A stretch of DNA of 64,000 nt from Branchiostoma floridae (GCF_000003815.2 NC_049979.1:3756520-3820519), one strand, 5' to 3'. Positions 12,013 to 23,345 are shown, counted from the stretch's first letter. The notes: generated by a model not told the origin, from the sequence alone. Numbers and translations: made by a program.

Positions 12013-12141
12013 GTAAGTACATGTACTAGGCACACTTATTACTTCAGGAAGGAGGGTCACCTTCTGATAGAGTATTGTAGATAGGGTTGATATGCTGTTT
12101 GCAGCTGTATATATATATCTGTTGTCATATGTGTGTATGTG

Positions 12142-12196
12142 GGTTGATAGTGGTGGGCGAAAGTGTGAGACGGTGACAAGGGCACAAAGGACACGT
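12142..12196 (+). pseudogene. Relic of FN3 exon 1 3' end
   Basis: GTGACAAGGGCACAAAGG followed by ACACGTAAGTACTATAA repeats the end of FN3 exon 1 including its donor, but no FN3 body precedes it. A second decayed copy lies at 13921-13974, where the donor is lost. They mark former exon-1 type FN3 modules. Confidence 0.5.
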
Positions 12197-12671
12197 AAGT
12201 ACTATAAAATAAAATCATTATGAACTTGGAGTAGATTCAGATATTAGAATTATAGTCATAACTGCTAGAGACGTTTAATCTGTTTTAGGGACACTGCAGT
12301 GTGTGTAAATGAAAATTATTGATCTTATAGCCTCAGAGAGTTGGGGTAGAATAGCAGCTTGAGCCAAAGACACTGCAGCTACATTTGCAATCTGACAATG
12401 GTCACAGTCACCAAGCAATGTGTACAGGTTGCTTCCGCTGCACAAGTTCAAAACATTGAACACCATACAACATCAGTGTCACAACTGTAAATGGTGAAAT
12501 GAGTGCAACATAAGGACTTGTAAAATCTTTGCATAAAAGCATCTTACATAATACTACATGAAGTTTAGAATTAAAGTCCTGCTGAATAAGATATGATAGA
12601 TCACTTTTTGCTTTGCATTCAAGGACACTGATGTATATGAATGACCTTTTATTATTACGAAATACCAACAG

Positions 12672-12956
12672 GTCCCAGCAGGCCCCGACACCTCAGTGTT
12701 ATAAACGCTACAGAGGATAGCATCAGCATCACCTGGGAAGAAGCATTTGGACGCAAAGACTGCTACAGTGTCAGCATCTCTTCTCACAATGGTGAACACA
12801 CGTGCATGCATGTTGAAACTGTGAATGCTGAAACTGTGAATGCCCCAACAGGGAACACCTTTAAACATCTGATACCAGGAACCCTGTACAACATCAGTGT
12901 GACGACTGTTAGTGGTGAGGAGAACAGTGACATCATTACAGTGCGCGCAAGGACAA
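12672..12956 (+). CDS. FN3 domain exon 3
   Basis: A 285-bp phase 1-1 exon, seven codons longer than its neighbours because of a local duplication reading ETVNAETVNAP in the C'-E loop. The Trp (SITWEEAFG) and Tyr (GTLYNISV) landmarks are conserved. The loop duplication keeps the frame and would lengthen a surface loop. Confidence 0.75.
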
Positions 12957-13519
12957 GTAAGTAGACACACTTTAATATGGCCACTTATTACTTCAGGAAG
13001 TTCCTGGACATAAATGGAAACAGCAATTAGATACTAATCATGCAAAAGTGAGTAACAGTAACAATACATAATTACATACATCATTTGCCAATTACATTTA
13101 TGAGGTCATGGAATTTTAGTTAGATATAAATCATGCAAATCAGGAGTCATCTACATAATACATGTCGAGCAAATGCTATGATAACATTCCTTACTAAGAT
13201 AATGAATTAAAAAAATGTTTTCTTTGGTTGTTGTCTTTGCACATAAAAATCAAAGTAATTTAATAGTTTAGTCTGGCATTATTAAACACCTTTAATAGCT
13301 AGTGTACATCACAAACACCATAATTACTTTACATTGACTCTTGTTTGTTAGAACTTGCTTTGAATAACACTGCTACATGTATTTGAATTGAAACATCATA
13401 AATGAAGTTAAATAGAATAAAAGCCCTGCTGAAAAAGATATGCTAGGTCACTTTTTACTTTGTATTCAAGGACACTGACGTATATGAATGACCTTTTTTT
13501 ATTACAAAAATACCAACAG

Positions 13520-13783
13520 GTCCCAGCAGGCCCCAACACCTCAGGGTTGTAGCCATTAGAGAGAACAGCATCAGCATCGCCTGGGAAGAAGCAGCTGGAC
13601 ACAAAGACGGCTACAGAGTCAGCATCTCTTCTCACAATGGTGAACACATGCATGTTGAAATTGTGAATGCCCCAACAGAGTACACCTTTAAACATCTGAT
13701 ACCAGGAACCCTGTACAACATCAGTGTGACGACTGTTAGTGGTGAGGAGAACAGTGTCATCATTACAGTGTGCGTAAGGACAG
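13520..13783 (+). CDS. FN3 domain exon 4
   Basis: A 264-bp phase 1-1 exon. The start reads PSRPQHLRVVAIRENSISIAWEE in close similarity to exons 2 and 3, and it ends AGGACAG|GTAAGT. One replacement worth noting is a Cys near the end (TVCVRTG). Otherwise it is a normal FN3 module. Confidence 0.72.
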
Positions 13784-14154
13784 GTAAGTGCATGTACTCT
13801 AATTACTTCAGGAAGGAGAGTCACCTTCTGATGGAGTATAATTGTAGTTACGGTTGATATGGTGTTTGCAGCTGTATCTCCTGATCTGTTCTGTCATGTG
13901 CGTATGTATGGAGTTTAAGGGTTCATAGTGGTGGGGGAAAGAGTGAGACAGTAACAAGGGAACAAAGGACACATATTACTAAGTAGTATACAATCATATC
14001 ATTATGAACTTGGAGTAGATCCAGAATTATAGTCATGCAGCTAGAGATGTTTAATCTGTTTAAGGGACAATTTGTTTTGTTTGATCTGTGTCTTAGTCTT
14101 GACATTATTAAATACCTTTAATACGGCCAGTGCACACCGCAAACACCATAATTA

Positions 14155-14232
14155 TATTTCAGCCATACATAGTATGGTGAAATATATTGTTATATTGCAA
14201 TCCATACATAGTATGGGATTGCAATATATTGT
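14155..14232. repeat. Two adjacent short palindromes
   Basis: Two inverted repeats centred on CCATACATAGTATGG lie next to each other, each flanked by complementary AT-rich arms (about 32 and 36 bp). They form the left terminus of the 4.0-kb insertion. Confidence 0.6.
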
Positions 14233-14300
14233 TTTTTCTCGGTTTCTTCTCCTCCTCCTGTCAAATCTTCAAATTGATTCAACTTTTTCATTTTGGGGCC

Positions 14301-15170
14301 AAATGAGCTGAAATTTGGCATGGAGGTAGGGATAGCAAATACCCCCAGGCGTTTTTTTCATTTTCTTGATAGAGGCCTTAGAATTTATGATATTTAGGGT
14401 TTTTGGTCATTTTTAGACAAAATATGTATATTTTGGGCCCATGTGCCCTGGTATTACAAGCTAATGACCTAAAATTTGGTACAGAGGTGCATTGGACATA
14501 TGAGCACAGAAAACCATCAACACTTTGTTCATAGATCACTTCAAAAATGAGTTATTTTAGGGTTTTTGGCTATTTTTGACTAAAACTGTATATTTTTGGC
14601 TCCTATGCCCTTGCATTAAAACCAAATGACCTGAAATTTGGTATATGGATGCGTTTGACATATGACCACAGAACCCCATCAACGCTTCAATCATTGTTTA
14701 CTCCAAAAATGAGTTATTTTAGGGTTTTGGGCCATTTTTGACTAAAATGTATATTTCATGCTCCTATGCCCTTGTATAGAAACCAAATGACCTGAAATTT
14801 GGTACAGAGGTGCATTGAACATATTCTCACAGGGTCCCATTGACACTTTCTTCATAGATCACTTCAAAAATTAGTTATATGGGGGTTTTCAGTCATTTTT
14901 GACTAAAAATGTATATTTTTGGCTTCTATGCCCTTGTATGTAAACCAAATCACCTGAAATTTGGTACAAAGGTAAATTGGACTTATGACAACAGGACCCC
15001 ATCAACACTTTCTTCATAAAGCACTTATAAAATGAGTTATTTTGGGATTTTTAGCCATTCTAAACTAAAAAATGTATATTTTTGGCTCCTATGCCCTTAT
15101 ATTGAAACCAAATGACCTAAAATTCGGCATGAAGGTGTGTAGGACAAGTGCCCACAGTACTTAATTTTCC
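14301..15170. repeat. Tandem array with 161-bp period
   Basis: The motif AATGACCTGAAATTTGG or a close variant starts at 14303, 14463, 14625, 14786, 14948 and 15111, spacings of 160-163 bp. The units also share GGGTTTTTGGCCATTTTTGAC and TTTTGGCTCCTATGCCCTT. Two more diverged copies of the motif are at 15355 and 15513. Non-coding. Confidence 0.8.
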
Positions 15171-15589
15171 CTTTGAGCAAACATTACTTCAAATTGTTGA
15201 ATTTTGGGATTTTTTCAAAGATGAAGATGGATTGCAATATGCTGTATTTGCTCCTAAGCAAATGTCGGCCTGTCTAGTATTCGTAATGTTTCTTTCTTTC
15301 TTTCTTTCTCCTGTCAAATCTTCAAAGTGATTCATCTCCGCCGTTCCTGGACCAAATGACCTGAAATTCGGCACAGGGGTAGAGTGGGCCAATACCTTGA
15401 TGCGTTTTTCCCATTTTTTTCATATCTGCCTCTAAAATGATTTTATTGAGATTTTTTGGTCATGTTTTGACCAAAACGGTATAATTTCCCCCCTGTACCC
15501 TGGTATTACAATTAAATGACCTGAAATTTGGTATAGATAGGCATTAGATACTTGGTAACAAGATTCAAGTAAAATTTTTGACATAAACA

Positions 15590-16860
15590 ACTTTAAAATG
15601 ATTAATTTTGGCACTTTTCTGAGGGGAAATTTGTTTTCTTTTGGCCTCCTGACGTGACCTTCCGTGACCCCGCACAGAGCCACACCTGTGCGCGTCAGCC
15701 GGAGAGTTAATTGAATCAAAGACCTAGCCAATCAGCGAAGAGGGCCAAAGGCTAATTAATATTCATAAACGGGGCCTCATGATCCCGTATAGCAGTGTTC
15801 CCGCCAGGGGGAGCGAAGCCCGCCTAAGGCTCTCGCATTTTAGACTATTCAGAAGGCTTTATATTGTATCAGTTCTTAGGGGCATATCTATGATAATCGC
15901 AGCAGTCACTTAACTTCTCTTCAGGAGTTTAGCGTAACACTATTTCAGGTCAAACCGTCAAAGGCAACCAAAAACAAACTTTAACGTTACTGAGTTCAAC
16001 AGTACTTATACATTGTAACTTGTTATCCGAAGTTGAAACGCTAGAAATGGTATTTTCGCTGCGCTGTTAGCTCCGTGCGACTGTTGTTGACGGTCTTATA
16101 ACTGTATATTTTGCACCCCTGTACCCTGGTATGAGTAGCATTTGGTATAGATAGGCATAAGATAGTTGGTAAAATGATCCAAGTAAAATTTTTGGCATAA
16201 AGTACTGTAAAAGGCTTAATTACAGCACTTTTTTTTAGGGGAAATTGGTTTTCTTTCGTTCTCCATGCCATGACCTTTTGGACGTTCACCCCACAGAGCC
16301 GACATCTGCACCTGCGTCTAGCCGGCAGGAAGAGTTAATTCAATTAATGGTTCAGCCAATCAGCGAAGAGGAAAGCGAAGGCTAATTAATATTCATAAGC
16401 GGGACCACACAATACGTTAACTTGAAGACTCAGGCCGTACAGACTTCTCGCCAGGATTTTTTCAAAGCGTCGGACAGGGGTCCGGGGGCCGCCGAATGTC
16501 CCTGGCGGGGTCCAGGGGCAGGGCCACTGTGGGGGGGACCCAGGTGGGCGAAGCCCCCCGGAAGCTCTTGCATTTTAGACTTAGATTGAGAAGGCTTCTT
16601 TTATCAGTTTTTTTAGGGCCATATCTACGATAATCGTAGCAGTCACTTACTTCTCTTCAGCAGTTTGACTTTAAAATATTTCGGGTCAAAGCTTCAAAGA
16701 CAACTAAAACCTCATAAACAACAAACTTTACTTAGCTCAACAGTATACAAAAATATTGTACGGGTTGCCATCCTTAGTTGGAGCGCTTATTTATAGCGCT
16801 AGTATCTTCGCTGCGCCGTTAGCTGCCGTGCGACTTTTGTTGACGGTCTGATATCCCTAC
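15590..16860. repeat. Direct duplication of about 0.55-0.65 kb (15590-16110 and 16200-16860)
   Basis: Both copies share AGCCAATCAGCGAAGAG, CTAATTAATATTCATAA, GCATTTTAGACT, GATAATCG, TTCGCTGCGC and GTTGACGGTCT in the same order. The second copy carries an extra GC-rich block at about 16440-16560. The CCAAT box and TTAATATTCAT motif look promoter-like, but no coding start follows either copy. They could be degenerate LTRs or transposon internal regions. Confidence 0.6.
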
Positions 16861-18260
16861 GTCGCCGCCTCGCTGATATTCCCACGGACATGTTTCAAGA
16901 AAAATACCCAGCAAAAAACGCTGTTCTGCGTCAAATTCTATTCTATAAAACATGTGGGACTCAGTGTTACAGTCTAAATATTTTGTAGAAGCACCGCTGT
17001 AGGAAAGAAGGTCCAAGCAATGTAAAACATCACGTAGCATTAAGTTCGCTGTCAACTGGCACACAGTACATGACTGTTTGAAACTCTAAGTCTAATCAAC
17101 AGCCGTGTTTGATTGATAGCCGGCGGTCCTTTGATGAAGTCGGCGAAAGGTGCGTTAGTTAGAAAATCTGCGTTTAGTTTTGATACGTAATTATAAGTTA
17201 GACAGTGGCGAGAATGATTATTTTCTCATCAATATTTCTCTTCAGAATTATTCAAATTTAATTGTACATCTAAACAATTGGCTTACCTGTGCAATGTTTA
17301 TATGAGTAATGATCAGTGTACTGAAATCATGTGTAACGTATGGCTCCTAGTCAATAGATCAGCATTTTCTCCATAGTGACCACCTGTCTATAGTGGCCAC
17401 ATTTCTATCACTGGACTGGAACTTGCGAAAACTGCTGTATTTTCTCCAGAGCAAATGTATGTGTTTCTAGTGCTGTTGTTGTTTGACATAAACTTTGAAC
17501 ATTTAAATTGTAAGTAACTTTAAACTGCCAGAGTTTCAGCCCAATAAAACACTCTCAGCGCCAGGGTATGAACAGACTGACCAGGCAGACGAAAATAAAT
17601 CCTCGAACAAAGTTCAATCGTATCTTCCGGGTCTGGCAGGAAGTTGTTAAACTAAAATAAGAATAGGCTCGATGGCTGATTGCATACAAAGTAAAACAGT
17701 TTAACAGTTTTACAGCTTGAAGAAAACAAACGCTCCTACAGTACCTGCACCTGCTTGATAATTATTAAATCGTATGCCCTACTTGAATAAAAAAAGTTCA
17801 CTGCAATAATTAATGTACCAACATCACAAGGAGCTTATACTTTTTTAAATTTACACCTAGTTATCGTACTGAAAATTGTTAATGACATTACATGAAGTCA
17901 TTCAACAATTTTCAGTCATGATGAAAATTTTCTGAATGGAAGGTGTGATTATTGTCATTTTCTGAAAAATAGAAGCAAGCTCTGTTTTTACCTGGAATCA
18001 ATTCACAATACCAGTCCACTTTGGGGGATAATGTACTGTTAAGAGGATGTTCCATTTTTGCGCAGGGGTGATTTGGAACAGTCCAATGTTGCGTGGGAAG
18101 GGGTATGGCTGAAATATGCTGTATTTGCTCTTAAGCAAATGTCGGCCTTTCTAGTTACTTTACATAGTGCTGTGTCCTTTGGACTCTTGTTAGAACTAAT
18201 GCTTTGAATAACACTGCTACATGTATTTGAATTAAAATATCATAATTAATGTTTCCTAGG

Positions 18261-18360
18261 TCCAGCCAGGCCTGCGAACGTGAGTATTGAAGATGTGAGA
18301 CAAACTAGCAATGCATTGACAGTCACCTGGGCAGAAGCAGATGGAGCTGTTCTAATAATG
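18261..18360 (+). pseudogene. Truncated FN3 exon
   Basis: After a CCTAG acceptor the frame reads PARPANVSIEDVRQ then LTVTWAEADGA, the first half of an FN3 module including its Trp, but it stops at TAA about 100 bp in. It may be dead. Alternatively, a strong donor AAC|GTGAGT at 18281 would make a 20-bp exon (phase 1 to 0), which is exactly the phase change needed to enter the exon at 18767. Confidence 0.45.
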
Positions 18361-18766
18361 GGGTTGTTCTAATAATGCAAAAATAGTGTGATTATATACT
18401 AGTCCCAAGGGACTCATTTCTGAATTCTGCATATCTCAGCAGTTTGTCTCAGCCTCGACCACGCAAGTGGAGAGGATACTCTTCTCAACAGGACCGCAGT
18501 ACCATTTGTGCCAGTAAGTTCTTTTACAACTTTCAATATAACATTTGAAGGGAATTCCAACTGACAAAGGGGAAAGGGACATGAGACGGCCTTTGAACAG
18601 AAAAGCTGTAAGATTGGTATTTTTGATCATGAACTTTTATGGTGACAAAAAATCTTTCATATATCCTCTCTTCCAATTTCCCCTTGAAATTGGCCACAGT
18701 ACTCAACTATAAATCAATTAATGTTGATGATCCATGATATAGTTGACAATTTATATTATTTTACAG

Positions 18767-18824
18767 GAGAGAATCCACAGACAGTTTCAAGAAATGATTT
18801 ACAAGGCTTCCGGTTTGCAGACTG
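18767..18824 (+). CDS. Linker exon before the death domain
   Basis: A 58-bp segment between TTTTACAG and GACTG|GTAAGT. In the frame that fits the death-domain exon it reads ERIHRQFQEMIYKASGLQT, a short basic helix. It requires an incoming phase of 0, whereas FN3 exon 4 leaves in phase 1, so one small exon must intervene (see 18261). Confidence 0.4.
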
Positions 18825-19066
18825 GTAAGTTACAATACAAGAGAAAACTAACCTGTCTTACCTTTAACAGTAACATCAGATTTGTGACTCCCAGATCTCT
18901 AATATTAGCCACTCTGAATTGGCACTGAATGGTATAAAACTAACATGTTGATAACTCAAGCATTCATGTTTAACTTTGAAAAAGTATGCTGTACTTTCAT
19001 ACGCAAGAAAATGACAATAGAAAAGTAGTGAATTTCTAAAGAATCAAATGTCATTTTTTTCTCCAG

Positions 19067-19380
19067 GGGTGAAAGTTGAAGAGTTGGACCCTGCCACAAG
19101 AGAGGAACTTGCACTGCTTCTCGACCATGACCTACCTTCTCCCGGCCGCGGTGTCCACAAAAATTGGCGCCACTTTGCCCGCGAGTTCAAAATCGAGGAT
19201 GAACTCATCAGGAACATGCATGGGCTATGTGATGTATTGATGTACCTGGAAATCCATGTGAATATTACAGTCCCTGAAGTTATTCAGGCTCTGTTAGAGA
19301 TTAAAAGGTTTGATGCACTGGACAAACTGTGCAAAAATATCATTGAGCAGAGTGAAGCAAACGCTAGCTCAGGGCAATGA
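19067..19380 (+). CDS. Death-like domain, terminal exon
   Basis: The exon follows a pyrimidine-rich CTCCAG acceptor, enters in phase 1 and ends at TGA. It encodes about 104 residues of the six-helix death-domain type: ELALLLDHDL (helix 1), then NWRHFAREFKIEDELI with the conserved Trp of helix 2-3, and VIQALLEIKRFDALDKL (helices 5-6). Death domains form homotypic complexes in NF-kB, apoptosis and Toll signalling. Placed after a coiled coil and FN3 modules, it suggests a scaffold or receptor-like innate-immunity protein (inference). No transmembrane segment was found in the recognised exons. The exact subfamily (death, death-effector or CARD) was assigned by pattern only. Confidence 0.65.
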
Positions 19381-20114
19381 AACATAGAGATGGACAAACC
19401 AAAAGGGGTGTTGAGGTTTCTGACTTACTCCAGGAGGCTACTGAGCAGGAGAGGACACAGTATTCAGCTGGATTCAGGTACCCTCCTTGTGGTACCAGTC
19501 CTGACAACTTACAAACACGTTGGCATCCCTGAATAAGGCTAATGTCGTTTTTAGTTGTTTTCGGTTATTAGTGAGACCCTCAAAACACCAGATTAACACC
19601 ATATCCTAGTGCTGGAGCTAAAAAATGGCCCATCCCCACAAAGTTTGTACAGGCTCTTGCCATAAGCTGAGTGAGGGAACTCATGTAACTGTTACAGAAA
19701 GTAGTAAAACCAATGGCAGACCAAGATTTTAGTCAAGTCCCTATCACCATGGAAACCAGCTCACTAGCATGTCACTGCTGGATCCAGCCCAGTGGGTAAC
19801 AGTGCATACTAGGGGTGGGTACCGGTACATACGTGGACTGTATACAGTCCAGGTCCAAAGGATCCAGTCCAGGTCCGGACCTGAGCCTGGATCTAATTAT
19901 CTGTTAACTTCTTATACTCAAAACAATGGTCCATTTCACTAACAAAGGATTATCTGTTTGCTGGAGTATCCTACGTCCAATGGCATTTAAAATCCTATTT
20001 TCTAACTGCTTCTGTACAATATAATCAGTAAATTTTCTTTTCTTCAATTGCAAAAGTCAAAAATGGAAGAGAATAAAAGGAAATGGACAGAAAAGAAAAA
20101 ACTGTGGCAATAAA
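19381..20114 (+). other. Probable 3' UTR of the death-domain gene
   Basis: Non-coding sequence after the stop. An AATAAA at 20109-20114 is a candidate poly(A) signal. A dispersed repeat at 19811-20010 interrupts the stretch. Confidence 0.35.
19811..20010. repeat. Dispersed repeat, copy 1
   Basis: Starts GGTGGGTACCGGTAC, contains several CCAGGTCC motifs and continues AATTATCTGTTAAC, then CAATGGTCC and GGAGTATC. A second copy in the same orientation lies at 62468-62680. Confidence 0.65.
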
Positions 20115-20269
20115 AACTATTTTTGTTGTAGGTGTCTTGTATTTGTGTTCTATCGGACTATCCTTTCACCTGCCTGTATGTTTGAAGATTGTTTTACGCG
20201 ATGGATGTTTGTAGGGCATTGCTGTTAACAAGAAAGGTGATCTCTTGTGACGAGTGACCTATCATGAAT

Positions 20270-20990
20270 GTTTCTCATTAATTATACAAATGAGGTCCTC
20301 ATTTATACAAATGAGGTCCTCATTTGCATAAAAGACATCAGTTGATCTCTTCTACCGAAATACCAATGTGTTAAAAGTATGAAAGTCTTAGCAAAGAAAG
20401 CTATTGTAGCATTTTATCATAAATCATGTAAATGAGACCCTAATTTGCATAACTTACATTCACATATTTAACTTAACCTACATGTTGCTACCAAATGTCG
20501 CAAGAATGGAATTTTCGTCATTTAACTATAAGAATTTATCATTAATTATGTAAATTAGGAGACAATTTGCATAATTGATGTCTTTTGATATTTCTCTCTT
20601 TTCTAGTTACATGTCATGTTTAAGTGCCCTAGTAGTAACAAAATACTGTGGCTTAATAAACTGTGCTTATTAATTATGCAAATTAGCCCTCGGTTTGCAT
20701 TAATAGCCCTTATTTATGGAAGGCATCTCCGAAGTTATTTTCATATCAAAAATCACGATCTGTCAACCCCTTCCCAAGTTATTCCCTTTCAAAAGGATGG
20801 TGCAATTGTACATGCACAGACGAATTGCTGTGAAATTTCAGGAATTTTTGCCAATCGGATATATCCTTAACAATTAGCCTAATATTTCTCTCTTTTTGAG
20901 TTACATATGGCAGATTTTTGACATTCTAACATGAAATACAGTGTACTTATAAACTGTCCTCATTAATTATGCAAATTACCCCGATTTTCA
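20270..20990. repeat. Series of ATGCAAAT-like palindromic motifs
   Basis: ATTAATTATGCAAATTAG or a variant recurs near 20275, 20412, 20532, 20662 and 20962, usually followed after about 15 bp by the inverse TTTGCATAA. Spacing is about 120-140 bp for most units. ATGCAAAT is the POU octamer core, but an AT-rich repeat family is the simpler reading. Confidence 0.55.
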
Positions 20991-23080
20991 TGATTAGCAT
21001 TTAATCATGTAAGGCATTTCTATAGCTTACTATAATATATAGCTACATCCCAAATATCATGAAGATCTGTCAACCCTTTCCTGAGTTATCCACCTTCTAA
21101 AGGGATGATGCAACTACACATGCCTGGGGAAAAATTCCCGACATGCCTGTGGAATTTTGGGAATTCTTGTCAATACTATTTGGGTAGCCCCTGAGTCGTC
21201 ACCAAAAAATAGCCAAACACAACGATGCAAGGAGATTTTCTCAACCTGATTGATATGTTTATATGACTCATGAGTGTTTACTATAGGCTGTAATAGTCCA
21301 TTCCAAGTAACCATGAGGGTTTTTAGGTGATATTTGTAATAAGTGAATTATTTTGAATAAAAGAATATCTAAGCCACAATAATTGATTTTTTCCCAAAAA
21401 AATTGACTAAGAAAGTATTCATCTATTTGAATTCCTTTGAATATTTTAGAAACATTTTGAAAGTAACTGTACAAAAAATATATTTATTTAGAATAATTGT
21501 GAAACCTCTGTGAATCGACTCTAAACTTTGCCAAATGGTAAAGTTAGTCTATTTCCCCCATAAAAGTAAGCCCTATTGTTGCCTCTCTATATTTTTAGAT
21601 TTCACTGCTCGGCATTGGTGGGTCCTTTGTGGTGGGCCATTGTTGCATGGTACCCAACCATACTTTGCAAGGATGTGTGAATTGCTATCTTCCCAGCCCA
21701 CTGACCCATTTACAAAATGTTAGAAAAAATGGTAGAAAATGGTAAATAATGGTAGAAAGCTGTTATCATTATTTAGAAACCATTAGAAGTATCCAATTCC
21801 ACACCATGAATATTTCCAAAGTTTTACAGGACCAGGGAAATATTTATAAAGTTGAAACAGCATTAAAAATATTTCTAAAGTATCAAATGTCCTAGACATA
21901 TAATTACAAAACTTTAAAATCTATTCTAAACAATGGCACCAAACATCCGCACGGTGTCTTGGAATGGACTCTATCTTGAAATCCATTGTCACTTGTCTGA
22001 GTTATTTTGTTTCAAAGTCTGCAACAAAATTGGCCCCTGCAGTTCAAAACAAGCCACTAGGGGGCCCAAACCTACACCACTTGTTCCTTACCCCAAGACC
22101 TATCAACCACTTGAAAATCACGAACCTGGCATTTGCAGAAAATTTGACCTCCAACTTTAAAGCACCGCTGCAGAACCACAACTCGCAACTAGGAGGCCCA
22201 TTATTGAAGTTGACCTTCCTTTTTGCCACACCTAGCCATCTACCAAATATCATGGAAATCCATCAACAGCATCTCGAGCTATCCATTGCCAAAGGCACTT
22301 ACATACAAATCTCGCTGCAGCAGTGAGAAAAAGCGGGGGGCTGTACTTACCTTGCCTTGCCTCTAAGCCTAAGGCCATTGATTCCAGAAACCACACAAAG
22401 TTGGTATCTCACCCTGTGGAAAATACCTTCTCTCCTGTCATTTTGTAATTCAGACTCTGATCACAAAGTTGGGTTACCTCAGCAGATGATTACAAGGGGT
22501 ATTAGCTGCATTGATTAAAGGCATTCACTGTGTTATGTTACTGGTGTTTTACTTCTCTGACTTAAAATAATGTTATGCATGTATCAGACTATGAATAGTA
22601 TGATGATTCAATTATTGATGAAAGCAAAGGCATGCTCCTACAGGATCCCAGGGGAGGACAGAAACAAATCTGACTTGTACTATGTAGGTTAACTTTACAA
22701 TCAGGGAGTTTAAAACGTTAATTTCCTAAGTATTATTGAAAACCTTCTTTGACGACATGTCTGATAATTGCACGCCTAACATGTCTGTGCTGCATGCATT
22801 ACGAAGGTATATACTAGTATTGCCCAGACGACACCAGCTCCAGCGAAGTCCGCACGTGCAGACACGCCCCCTACCGTACCTCCACCATCACTCAGGCAGG
22901 ACCTTCGTTCGGTTCAACTCAATGAGCCAAACGCCTTCCTTCCTCACTCTGGTGTACTCAAACTCCCCACGTATCTTGTGGAGACAGGTTCTCCCTCTAG
23001 TAGACACTGTCAAAGGCCAGTCAAGGGGGACAAAGGGCAGTTTTCATCTGCAAACCCCGACAGTTCTGCAAACCTTAACG
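20991..23080. other. Intergenic repeats
   Basis: No supported gene. Short frames near 21933-22326 and 22736-23128 lack recognisable similarity or splice context. Part of 21000-22330 looks like diverged repeat sequence. Confidence 0.35.
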
Positions 23081-23084
23081 AACC

Positions 23085-23142
23085 GCCGCCATTTTGAGCA
23101 ATTTCACTTTCACCCTGGGAACAAGTGACCAGGTCACGTGAC
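23085..23142. promoter_or_regulatory. CCGCCATTTT and TCACGTGAC elements
   Basis: A YY1-like CCGCCATTTTG near 23087 and a palindromic E-box TCACGTGAC at 23134-23142 lie 0.6 kb upstream of the SOCS start codon. They resemble housekeeping promoter elements. Which gene they serve is unknown. Confidence 0.35.
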
Positions 23143-23345
23143 TCCATCATAATAATAATATCGGGTGTATTTTAAGCATGTTTTCATTCCATAAATCACT
23201 ACACACACGTTTTGATGTTATGAAATATACACAGACATCTTAATATGCACTAGATACTCTGTACATCCTAAATTAGTATCGGATTCAAAGTTTTGAGATG
23301 TGTTATTTCACGTTTGTGTAATAAATGCCCTGGGGCCGAGAGCAG

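Larger units (their letters stand above)
14155..18154. mobile_element. 4.0-kb composite insertion in an intron of the FN3 gene
   Basis: The left flank (CAAACACCATAATTA) and right flank (TTACTTTACATAGTG) are contiguous in a paralogous intron copy at about 13308-13335, which acts as an empty site. The insertion is exactly 4,000 bp with TTA on both sides (possible 3-bp target duplication). A subterminal inverted repeat ATATTTCAGCCATAC occurs at the left end and, reversed, at 18103-18117. The right terminus contains the palindrome ATTTGCTCTTAAGCAAAT, and a second copy of that terminus lies at about 15226-15275, suggesting nesting. No transposase is encoded. The superfamily is not recognised. Confidence 0.6.

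Noticed and set aside
11517-12035. 172-codon minus-strand frame (and similar frames at 12554 and 13408)
   Set aside because: They recur only because the FN3 exons on the plus strand are duplicated. The plus-strand reading has the conserved FN3 residues.
16819-17064. 81-codon minus-strand frame with protein-like composition
   Set aside because: Lies inside the 4.0-kb insertion. No recognisable domain or splice partner. Kept out for lack of support.
22736-23128. 130-codon plus-strand frame upstream of SOCS
   Set aside because: No recognisable similarity and it overlaps promoter-like motifs (CCGCCATTTT, CACGTG).
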